This document shows positions 34,901 through 41,290 of a stretch of 64,000 bases of DNA, piece after piece. Location of the stretch: positions 248,001 through 312,000 of the forward strand of contig NZ_CP146092.1 of NCBI RefSeq assembly GCF_037023145.1. Reading direction: 5' to 3'. The notes beneath the pieces were generated by a model. The model saw nothing but the letters and a program-made list of their open reading frames with translations, did not search any database and was not told the DNA's origin. This stretch comes from Ralstonia sp. RRA (GTDB lineage: Bacteria > Pseudomonadota > Gammaproteobacteria > Burkholderiales > Burkholderiaceae). Position 1 is the stretch's first letter. The number at the start of each line of letters is the position of its first letter. Made by a program: the position numbers and the translations under genes.

Positions 34901-35494
34901 CTTGAAGCCCACCGCGCAACCCGAGTAACGCGACATGGCCCAGCCGTGCAGGCCCAGCTCGATGTACTCCTGCACATCGGCCGGATACAGCACGGGAATC
35001 ATCGCCGAGCAGAACAGGTGATCGCTCTGATGCGGCAGCGTGGACGAATACGCACCGTGATCATCCCCTGCCACCAACAGCACGCCGCCGTGCGCGCTGG
35101 TGCCAGCATGGTTCAGGTGCTTGAGCACATCGCCCGAGCGGTCCACGCCCGGGCCCTTGGCGTACCAGAGTGCAAACACGCCATCGTGCTTTGACTCACC
35201 CAGCAGATGCACCTGCTGCGTACCCCATACGGCGGTGGCGGCCAGGTCTTCATTTACACCGGGTTGAAAGCGGATGTCGTGCGCCGCCAGCGCATCACTG
35301 GCTTTCCAGAACGCCTGATCCAGCCCGCCCAGCGGCGAGCCGCGATAGCCCGACACAAAGCCCGCCGTGTTGAGCCCCGCAGCGCGGTCGCGCAAGCGCT
35401 GCACCACCGTCAGTCGGACCAGCGCATCGATGCCGCTCAGGAACACGCGCCCCGTGTGCGCCGTGTATTTGTCTTGTGCCGTGGTGAGTTGCAC
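31934..35494 (-). CDS. Fused indolepyruvate ferredoxin oxidoreductase (2-oxoacid:ferredoxin oxidoreductase)
   Basis: The 1186-residue enzyme oxidatively decarboxylates aryl or branched 2-oxo acids to acyl-CoA. It shows the pyruvate-binding alpha domain ('VSGYRGSPLGGLDQ'), a TPP domain ('CSGCPHSTST', 'NLGDGTYFHSGY', 'LLYNDAVAMTGGQPVDG'), a ferredoxin-like cluster site 'CEGCGDCATQSNC', and a C-terminal gamma domain ('ICGIGGTGVITVGTIL'). This is the full length of the fused aerobic type. The GTG at 35494 has GAGGTTCGC upstream. Homologues are usually solitary catabolic genes; here it lies within a ketosynthase/ACP operon, suggesting a role in making an acyl-CoA starter. Confidence 0.9.
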   Translation of the reverse strand: MQLTTAQDKYTAHTGRVFLSGIDALVRLTVVQRLRDRAAGLNTAGFVSGYRGSPLGGLDQAFWKASDALAAHDIRFQPGVNEDLAATAVWGTQQVHLLGESKHDGVFALWYAKGPGVDRSGDVLKHLNHAGTSAHGGVLLVAGDDHGAYSSTLPHQSDHLFCSAMIPVLYPADVQEYIELGLHGWAMSRYSGCAVGFKALADTVESSAGIEADPFALQIHLPTDHVLPEGGLNCRLSSDPLGLTARKQEALMQDHKLPAVLAYARANRLNRTTHDAPTARLGIIASGKSYRDVREALALLEIDADSPEMASLRLHKVAMPWPLEPQGICDFATGLDEILVIEEKRPVVESQLRQFLYDLPDNARPRIVGKSDGVGELAGPAGNGVFSAKTDLSVAQIAMVIADRLAQFHPQGRLAKTAAWLRDRQAFLDREVATPARSAYYCSGCPHSTSTKVPEGSLALGGIGCHIMATAIYPEHNKTFTQMGGEGATWIGQAPFSQVPHVFANLGDGTYFHSGYLAIRAAIAAKVNITYKLLYNDAVAMTGGQPVDGTVTVPAIARQLASEGVTRIALVSEDPSRHDGRIGLPDGVTIHPRESLDAVQRELREVQGTSVLIYEQVCAAEKRRRKKKQAVQAPARHLFINPLVCEGCGDCATQSNCSSIVPLETEFGRKRAVHQGSCNQDTSCAKGFCPSFVTVEGGRLRGSGRKQQKAALPDNLPALPTPQLVALDAPFNVLICGIGGTGVITVGTILGMAAHLEGKGASVLDMTGMSQKNGAVMSHVRIAQRQDALHSQRIPACQADVVLGYDILTAAARDAVDKIKPGHTQIVLNTEETPPGHAIRQVDWQFPTEQLRRLLGETAEARLEFVDAGALAQHHLGDALYTNLLMLGYAFQRGLLPLSEASILRAIEVNGVAVAANQRAFQWGRYAAFDAGIGASKPLAESIIKLQKPASLDAVLAHRRGFLTAYQNEAYARRYVNFVEHVRQAERAATGKQTLATAVAHNLFKLMAYKDEYEVARLFSGEDFRRALADTFEGDVTLRFHLAPPVLSALEGGTPRKRTYGPGTQRLFAVLARFKWLRGTRFDPFGYTRERRQERALIVEYEHAIDTALGKLSALTYDAVLQLANLPKQIRGYGHVKAASIESARTRQHALLAQLTGHSPAHEAQAPAWPAFPGADGYGLPREVSW

Positions 35495-35603
35495 GCGAAC
35501 CTCGCGAAGGTGAGGCAGTAACAAAACGCAGCGCGAGCGGAGCCTGCCCCGCCGCGCAGCGGGCATCGAAACAGCATGGATTGAACGGAAGAAGGCGGCC
35601 GGC

Positions 35604-36578
35604 TTACCAGTCGATCAGGCAGGCGCTCCATGACAGCCCCGCGCCAAAGCCGATCAGCACGACCTTGTCACCGCGCATCACACGGCCTTGCCGCACGGCA
35701 TCGCCCAGCGCCAGCGGGATGCTGGAAGCACCGGTGTTGCCGGTATCCGCCAGGCTGACGAAGAAGCGTTCTGGCGCAATACCCATCTTGATGCGCACCG
35801 ACTCCAGCATGTGCGCGTTGGCCTGGTGGAAGACGAACAGGTCCACGTCTTCCTGTTCCAGGCCGTTCTTCTCCAGCAGCGCGTCGATCACCTCCGGCAC
35901 CTTGGTCAGCACGAAGTTGAAGACGCCCGGCCCATTCATGCGGAAGTCCGGCTGATACGCGCCGCCGCTGGTCAGGCCATGCAGCCCCGAGGTGTACGCG
36001 GTGATGGCCTCGGCGCCCGTGCCATCGGTGCCGAACTCGAAATCGCGCACGCCGATGCCTTGGTCGGCCCGGCGGATGAACGACGCCGTGGCTGCATCGC
36101 CCATGATGGTCTTGAGGCTGCGGTCTTCCGGCGCCACCAGCTTGGTGTACGTGTCGGCCGTGATGAGCAGCACGCCCTTGGCGCGGCCGCTGTCGACCAG
36201 CCCTTCGGCCAGCATCAGGCACGACACGTAACCCGAGCACCCCTGGTTCACGTCGAGCGCGCCGCTGCGCGTGGGCAGCCCCAGTGCATGCTGCACCAGG
36301 CAGGCGCTCGTCGGGATCAGGAACTTGGGCGTCTGGCTGCAGAACAGGATGAAGTCCACGGCTTCCGGTGCGATGTTGTGCTCGTCCAGAAGACGGCGTC
36401 CGGCGGCGATGGCCAGCTCGAGGCTGTACTCGTCGTCGCCGGATATATGCCGAAGGTGGATGCCGGTTTTGCCTGCGATTTTGTCGACAGGCCAATCCGG
36501 GTTCAGCGCAGCAATGGATTGATTGCTGAGCGTCGCATCCGGCAGCGCATAGCTGATCGATTGAATCTGTACCGCCAT
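35604..36578 (-). CDS. FabH-like beta-ketoacyl-ACP synthase III (copy A)
   Basis: The 324-residue protein has a complete KAS III triad: C114 in 'NQGCSGYVS', H251 in 'VFHQANAHML' and N281 in 'DTGNTGASS'. It ends with the 'IGFGAGLSWSACLIDW' of FabH. KAS III enzymes condense an acyl-CoA with malonyl-ACP. It is 324 residues, while its neighbour KAS III is 354 and clearly diverged, so they are not a recent duplication. GGAG precedes the ATG. The gap to the downstream oxidoreductase is 109 bases. Confidence 0.92.
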   Translation of the reverse strand: MAVQIQSISYALPDATLSNQSIAALNPDWPVDKIAGKTGIHLRHISGDDEYSLELAIAAGRRLLDEHNIAPEAVDFILFCSQTPKFLIPTSACLVQHALGLPTRSGALDVNQGCSGYVSCLMLAEGLVDSGRAKGVLLITADTYTKLVAPEDRSLKTIMGDAATASFIRRADQGIGVRDFEFGTDGTGAEAITAYTSGLHGLTSGGAYQPDFRMNGPGVFNFVLTKVPEVIDALLEKNGLEQEDVDLFVFHQANAHMLESVRIKMGIAPERFFVSLADTGNTGASSIPLALGDAVRQGRVMRGDKVVLIGFGAGLSWSACLIDW

Positions 36579-36616
36579 GAGAGGGCTCCGCGTGAGTGCG
36601 TGGTTGCGCGACTGCG

Positions 36617-37681
36617 TTATTGACGGTGATACACAAGAGGCACCATGACCGGGTCGGCCTGCCGCAACAGCGCCCCACCCCACGAAAAGCCCACGCCAAA
36701 GCCGACCATGCCGAGGGTCTCACGCGCCGGCCGCGGAGCGTCTGCGTCGTGCTCTGTCACCATCATCAGTGGGATGGACGGCGGGCTGGTGTTGCCGAAG
36801 CGGTCGATGTTGCTCGGCATCTTCTCGGGCGCAATGCCGATCTTCTTCGAGAAGTAATCGAGCATGAACTTGTTGGCCTGGTGGAAAAGCCAGCGGTCTA
36901 CGCTCTGCACCGGCCAACCGGAGATGGTGGCAAGCTGCTGCACCAGTTCCGGCACGTGGTTGAGCGTGAGGCCGAACACGGCCGAACCATCCATGTACAG
37001 CTCTTCCTGCGAGCGCAGCACCTTGTCTTGCGGGTGTGGACGGCGCTCGGCCGATTCCGCCGTGCTCGGCTGGCGAAACCCGCCGGCCTGGATGATGAGC
37101 GAGTCGCTGCCCGCGCCGTTGGTGCCGGCAAAGAAGAAGCTCTCGGCTGCGTCTTCCGAATACTCGATGGCCGTGGCCGTGCCTGCATCGCCAAACAGGA
37201 TGTTGGCCGGAATGTCGTGCGGCGAGATCAGCTTGCTGGGCGTGTCACCCACCAGCAGCAGCACGCGCCGCATCCCTTCCTTGGCCAGCAGGCCGAAGCC
37301 CACCATCAGCCCATACACATAGCCCGAGCAACCGAGCGTGATGTCGAACGCCGCGCAGTGGAACGACAACCCCAGCCGGCGCTGCAGCACGCAGCTCGTG
37401 GCGGGCACCACGTAGTCAGGTGTTTGCGAGAGGAAGATCAGCGCGTCGACGGAATCCTTCTCCCAGCCGACGGACTCCAGCAGGCGCTCCGCCGCCACGT
37501 AGCAGAGGTCGGATGCGCACATGCCGTCAGGCGCCACATGCCGGGCCTGGATGCCGCACAGCTTGGCCGTGCGGCCGATCTCCACCGGATCACCGGCGAT
37601 GTCTTCATTGCGCCGGACGTGATCCGGCACCGCGGCAGACACCCCGGCAATGCGCGCGTTGTGAAAGCGCCGGTAGCCCAT
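36617..37681 (-). CDS. FabH-like beta-ketoacyl-ACP synthase III (copy B)
   Basis: The 354-residue ketosynthase keeps C118 in 'TLGCSGYVYG', H267 in 'LFHQANKFML' and N297 in 'RFGNTSPPS'. It has an insertion around 205-225 (Glu/Arg/Pro-rich) relative to copy A and a longer C-terminus. It begins immediately after the ACP stop, with its ribosome site inside the ACP gene, so the two are probably made together and may be partners. Confidence 0.92.
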   Translation of the reverse strand: MGYRRFHNARIAGVSAAVPDHVRRNEDIAGDPVEIGRTAKLCGIQARHVAPDGMCASDLCYVAAERLLESVGWEKDSVDALIFLSQTPDYVVPATSCVLQRRLGLSFHCAAFDITLGCSGYVYGLMVGFGLLAKEGMRRVLLLVGDTPSKLISPHDIPANILFGDAGTATAIEYSEDAAESFFFAGTNGAGSDSLIIQAGGFRQPSTAESAERRPHPQDKVLRSQEELYMDGSAVFGLTLNHVPELVQQLATISGWPVQSVDRWLFHQANKFMLDYFSKKIGIAPEKMPSNIDRFGNTSPPSIPLMMVTEHDADAPRPARETLGMVGFGVGFSWGGALLRQADPVMVPLVYHRQ

Positions 37682-37918
37682 TCAAGCCTCAACGCTCTGA
37701 CCGTGCACCAGCGCACGCAGCTCGCGGAACGTGGTTAGCTCCTGGAGTGCCATCGGGTCCACGACTTTCTTGTAGTGCGTGTCGATGAGGGCGATGGTGC
37801 TGAGAAACGCCAGCGAATCCCACACTGCCTCTTCCACCATGTTGAAGTCGTCGGTGATCCGCTCCGGCGACACTTCGAGCAGGGCCGCGAAGTCTTCAAT
37901 GAATTTTTGATCGTCCAT
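37682..37918 (-). CDS. Stand-alone acyl carrier protein
   Basis: The 78-residue acidic protein has the phosphopantetheine site D34-S35-L36 ('VWDSLAFLSTIALID') in a four-helix ACP context. The usual 'GxDSL' has become 'VWDSL', as in several secondary-metabolism carrier proteins. It lies between the phosphatase and ketosynthase B genes with no spare space, implying a dedicated carrier for this pathway rather than the fatty-acid ACP. Confidence 0.9.
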   Translation of the reverse strand: MDDQKFIEDFAALLEVSPERITDDFNMVEEAVWDSLAFLSTIALIDTHYKKVVDPMALQELTTFRELRALVHGQSVEA

Positions 37919-37934
37919 CGGTTCACCTCAATCA

Positions 37935-38666
37935 TCAGGAAACAGCGGGGGAAATACGCCAGTCGTGCCGGCGGGCATGGTCCAGCAGTGCTGCGTTGGA
38001 GCCGACCGCCACCGGGTGGTCAGCCAGGGAAAGCAGGGGGATGTCGCTGTCGTGGTCGCCATAGGCAAAGCCGCCGTGCATGGAAAGGCCGTGCACCTGC
38101 AGGAACTGGCGCAACGCAGTGGCCTTGCCTTCGCCAATGGTCGGCTCGCCCAGCATCGCGCCGGTGTAACGGCCATCACGCTGCTCAAGGTGCGCGCACA
38201 CCACATGCTCGATCGATAGGTCAGCCGCAATGGGTGCAATGGCCTCAGCAAACGAACCGCTCACCACGATGACAACGGCGCCGGCCTGCTGATGCGCGTT
38301 GAGCCGTGCGACTACCGTGTCGTGGTACAGCACTGCGCGATTGGCCTCAAACCACTGCTGCGCGGCGCGTGCCATGTCCGCCACCGGAATGCCCGCGAGC
38401 TGTCGGTAGAAGTAGCGGTTCTGCGCGGCGCGGTTGGCATTGCGCTCGACGTACCACGTCAAGTTGGCGCGCACATCACGGATGCGGCGCTCGGCCTGAT
38501 CGGGCGAAGCGGCCGTACTGCGGTGATACTGCTCCAGCACGGCGAGCATGCTCTTCGGGCGGATCAGCGTTTCGTCCAGATCGAACACCGCGCAGATGCG
38601 CGTAGCGTTGACCTCCGGCGCAGCACAGTCAGGGGCGATGGCGGCAGTCATGGCAGCACCGTCCAT
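37935..38666 (-). CDS. HAD-family (subfamily IB, SerB-like) phosphatase
   Basis: The protein has all HAD motifs: D29-L-D31-E-T (motif I), S136-G-S (motif II), K181 and G-D-H-D-S-D (203-208, motif IV). Family members dephosphorylate small molecules such as phosphoserine. Its ATG overlaps the stop of the upstream AfsA-domain gene (TGATG), a coupling that points to a joint reaction. In A-factor synthesis the AfsA product is a phosphorylated butenolide that must be dephosphorylated, so this is a good candidate for that step (inference). A second in-frame ATG lies at 38651. Confidence 0.88.
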   Translation of the reverse strand: MDGAAMTAAIAPDCAAPEVNATRICAVFDLDETLIRPKSMLAVLEQYHRSTAASPDQAERRIRDVRANLTWYVERNANRAAQNRYFYRQLAGIPVADMARAAQQWFEANRAVLYHDTVVARLNAHQQAGAVVIVVSGSFAEAIAPIAADLSIEHVVCAHLEQRDGRYTGAMLGEPTIGEGKATALRQFLQVHGLSMHGGFAYGDHDSDIPLLSLADHPVAVGSNAALLDHARRHDWRISPAVS

Positions 38667-39373
38667 CAGTTGTGCAACGACTTGAGCGCCGTGCTTTCCA
38701 GCGCCGAGACAAACTTGCGATCGAGCACCGTGAAAGTGAGCGTAAGTTGCGCGATCACTTTGCCTTGCTGGCGAAAGTCGATCCGCACGGCCATCTTGCC
38801 GTCGCCGGTGGTGCGCAGGTTGCGCTCCAGCACGCGGTATTCCAGGTCCACCTGGAACGGATAGGCAAAGGCCTTGAAATCCACGTTGATGTTTTCGGCC
38901 AGGTACATCTTGGCCGCCGTGGAGTGAAATTTCTGCGTCACGGCATTGCCCATCTGCCGGGCCGCTTCCAGCAGCACCATGAACTGCACATGCTTGCCGG
39001 TGACGTGGTCGCTCAGGTCAGCGCATTCATCGTCGATCAACAGCACGCTGGCGTAGGTGTCTTCGCCCGTTTCCTGCGGGTCGGAGATCAGCGTATTTGC
39101 GCGCTTGATCTTGTGCGTGAGCGTGCCGTCACAGCGCTGATGGCTGTCGAAATAGCTGCGCAGTGAGATCTGCCCGGCGTGGTTGCTCTGGGCCACGAGA
39201 TCGCGCAGCACATCCACCTGCGATTCCGAGATGCCCTGTTCCAGCGAGATGGCGGCCGGCTCAAGCTGCCCGTCACGAACACGCGCCACAAGCTCATCGA
39301 ACGTGAGGATGCTTTGCGCGTTGGACAACTCCTGAAACTTGTTGCCAACCACACGAATGAGGGTATCGGTCAT
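38666..39373 (-). CDS. AfsA-type (A-factor biosynthesis) hotdog-domain protein
   Basis: AfsA enzymes join a beta-ketoacyl chain from ACP to dihydroxyacetone phosphate in gamma-butyrolactone and butenolide synthesis. The 235-residue protein has the family's 'THKIKRANTLISDP' (86-99) and 'DHVTGKHVQFMVLLEAARQ' (122-140) motifs, followed by hotdog strands to the C-terminus. Streptomyces AfsA is about 300 residues with two hotdog units; here the N-terminal part is short. It is the first gene of the leftward biosynthetic operon. The ATG at 39373 is chosen because the frame upstream of it is not protein-like. AfsA proteins are rare in betaproteobacteria. Confidence 0.85.
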   Translation of the reverse strand: MTDTLIRVVGNKFQELSNAQSILTFDELVARVRDGQLEPAAISLEQGISESQVDVLRDLVAQSNHAGQISLRSYFDSHQRCDGTLTHKIKRANTLISDPQETGEDTYASVLLIDDECADLSDHVTGKHVQFMVLLEAARQMGNAVTQKFHSTAAKMYLAENINVDFKAFAYPFQVDLEYRVLERNLRTTGDGKMAVRIDFRQQGKVIAQLTLTFTVLDRKFVSALESTALKSLHN

Positions 39374-39400
39374 AGGGCGCCTGTCGTATGCGTGCTGGGT

Positions 39401-39416
39401 AATTGGATTGCCAATT
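39401..39416. promoter_or_regulatory. Palindrome AATTGG-N4-CCAATT upstream of the AfsA gene
   Basis: AATTGGATTGCCAATT is a 6-4-6 dyad 27 bases upstream of the AfsA-domain start. Its core ATTGGATTGCCAAT recurs exactly at the other end of the divergent region, 40 bases nearer the rightward operon than random expectation would predict, so a common regulator is likely. Confidence 0.6.
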
Positions 39417-39776
39417 GCGATGCATGCGGTATCCATTCGAATGCGCTTCGCATTTGTCATCGTTTTTATATTGACCCGCCTTTTCCGCATGTGCGCTATT
39501 GCATTTACATATGCGGCCAACCTGATGAATTCGCGCTTTGGTGCCTTGCCGCAAATCCACTGCTGGAAACGGGTCGTTGCCTCTGCCGGACGCATCCTAC
39601 CGTTTGCTGCAATGCGGTCAACTGCAAAAAAATACAGTAGACGGGTTGCCGCTTTTCACACAGCATCCGCGCTTAATCACGGCGCCTTTGTGCTTTGAAC
39701 CAAACCGGGGCACAGGCGGCGCTGCAACACCTTTTTGATCTGCAAAACGGTGCACGCACGTGATTTAAAAGGCCGC

Positions 39777-39801
39777 CATTGGATTGCCAATCAATCCAAT
39801 G
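39777..39801. promoter_or_regulatory. 25-bp palindrome upstream of the rightward operon
   Basis: Perfect 10-bp arms, CATTGGATTG and CAATCCAATG, flank a CCAAT centre. The first 14 bases of the core (ATTGGATTGCCAAT) equal the core of the palindrome at 39401. A further half-site CGGATTGG follows at about 39804. It lies about 100 bases before the rightward operon's first ATG. Confidence 0.65.
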
Positions 39802-39897
39802 CGACGGATTGGTGAAACCGCGCGTTGGTGCGCGGCATCCGGCCCAACCTGGATGCCCGCTTGCCGATGCGTTCCACACTCCAATAGAGGCAGCAAG

Positions 39898-40281
39898 ATG
39901 GCTCAACACGACTCCAAGGCTCTGGCCAACAAGTTCATCCACGCGCTGGAAACACGCGACCTCGACGCCGTATCGGACCTGCTGGCCGATGACGTTGTCT
40001 TTGAAGACGTGCCGCTGGCCGACACCGTGCACCGCGGCAAGCCCAAGGCTGTCGAAAAGGTGGCCGAGTTCTTCGGCAAATCGTCTTCGTACGTCTGGAA
40101 GAAGCACCGCGTGGTGTCGGAAAACGGCACGGTGTTTGTCGAGCGCACCAGCGACATCGTCTTTGGCGACAAGAAGGTCACGCTGCCGATGGTCGTCATT
40201 CTTGAATTCAACGACGCCGGCAAGCTGACGCTGTTCAAGGACTACTTCGACCTGCAGACGCTGCAAAGCCAGCTGGCCTGA
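39898..40281 (+). CDS. NTF2-fold (SnoaL/limonene-epoxide-hydrolase-like) protein
   Basis: The 127-residue protein has the cone-shaped NTF2 pattern: 'NKFIHALETRDLDAVSDLLADDVVFEDVPLADTVHRGKPKAVEKVAEFF' and a late 'LEFNDAGKLTLFKDYFD'. Relatives act as cyclases, isomerases or epoxide hydrolases in polyketide and terpene tailoring. It is the first gene of the rightward operon. GAGGCAGCAAG precedes the ATG. The reaction is not predictable from sequence. Confidence 0.8.
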   Translation: MAQHDSKALANKFIHALETRDLDAVSDLLADDVVFEDVPLADTVHRGKPKAVEKVAEFFGKSSSYVWKKHRVVSENGTVFVERTSDIVFGDKKVTLPMVVILEFNDAGKLTLFKDYFDLQTLQSQLA

Positions 40282-40402
40282 TTCGCTGCTATTCCGCGGC
40301 TGATTCGCGGGCGCATCCCATGCAGGCACGCCGCCATCCCGAGCAGGTGGCGGCACCTTCCCATCGCCCTACCTACCAATCCACCGTTTGAGGAGATGAC
40401 CG

Positions 40403-41224
40403 ATGAGCACGTCGTATCGCTCCGAAATCCACCGCTTCGGCGCACCCGCCGAAATCCGTGACCTGCACATCGATGAAGCCGTGGCGCTGGTGCGCGATGG
40501 CGATGCGATTGCCGTATTGCTGGACGTGGTCCAGCCCGAGCAGCTCGATACCTGGTGGGCCGACCCGTCGTACCCCGAGGTGATTCCGCACCGCTCGCTC
40601 TCGGGCGTGGCCAACACCGGCGTGGCGGTCGGCCCGATGCAGTTTCTGGAAAACGAAAAGCTCGTGGTCGGGCTGGCGGACTACTTTGCTTATGCCGGCC
40701 GCTTCAACGGGCAACTGCGCAACACCGCCTTTGCACGGCTGATTCACGATGCGCTGCACATCGACACCGTGCAGGTGGGCACGTGGGCGGAGTTTCCGCT
40801 CACCTCCAAGCGCGAGTTCCAGCCCAAGAAGGAAGGCATCTACAGCGTGCCGCCGCATTGCGACGCCATCCACTTCTCGCGCGACCCGGGCAACTGGCCG
40901 ATTGGCGAGAACTACTCCGAGCTGAAGAACCAGATCTCGGTGTTCCTGTCGGTGGCGGATTCCAACGAGGGCACGGGCCTCGTGTTCTGGGACTACCGCC
41001 CGCAGGACTTCGCCCAGCTGCACACGCTGATGGCCGAGTTTTTTGCCAATCAAAGCATCCCCCAGCTTGAAGACGTGCCCAAGCTGGTGGTGCGCGGCAA
41101 GCCCGGTCAGCTGCACGTGCTCAACACGCGCGTCATGCATGCCGTGGAGCAATGCCAAGCCGTGCGCCGCACGATCGGCGCCTTTCTGGTGCGCCATGAA
41201 GACAGCTGGCGCATGTTCCACTGA
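40403..41224 (+). CDS. Fe(II)/2-oxoglutarate-type oxygenase-like protein
   Basis: The 273-residue protein has the jelly-roll metal triad H152-x-D154 ('PPHCDAIHF') and H246 ('NTRVMHAVEQ') followed by R255/R256, the usual 2-oxoglutarate-binding Arg, in a C-terminal double-stranded helix region. These residues support an Fe(II)/2-oxoglutarate-dependent hydroxylase or desaturase, probably tailoring the pathway product. The N-terminal half is not recognised. GAGGAGATGACCG precedes the ATG. Confidence 0.75.
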   Translation: MSTSYRSEIHRFGAPAEIRDLHIDEAVALVRDGDAIAVLLDVVQPEQLDTWWADPSYPEVIPHRSLSGVANTGVAVGPMQFLENEKLVVGLADYFAYAGRFNGQLRNTAFARLIHDALHIDTVQVGTWAEFPLTSKREFQPKKEGIYSVPPHCDAIHFSRDPGNWPIGENYSELKNQISVFLSVADSNEGTGLVFWDYRPQDFAQLHTLMAEFFANQSIPQLEDVPKLVVRGKPGQLHVLNTRVMHAVEQCQAVRRTIGAFLVRHEDSWRMFH

Positions 41225-41290
41225 CCCTGCCCAGCCACACGTTGGCCGGCAGATGCCCACACGGCGTCTGCCGGTGCAAGAGGCCTGCCC

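Larger units (their letters stand above)
39374..39897. other. Divergent promoter region of the AfsA/KAS locus
   Basis: This 524-bp region has no gene and is AT-richer than its neighbours. It must hold promoters for both the leftward biosynthetic operon and the rightward tailoring/export operon. Two related palindromes lie near its two ends (listed separately). No classic 20-bp lux box was recognised. Confidence 0.7.

Noticed and set aside
39374..39897. Search for a classic 20-bp lux box (CT-N12-AG dyad) in the divergent region
   Set aside because: No good match was found; the palindromes present have a different core (ATTGG...CCAAT), so they are not labelled lux boxes.
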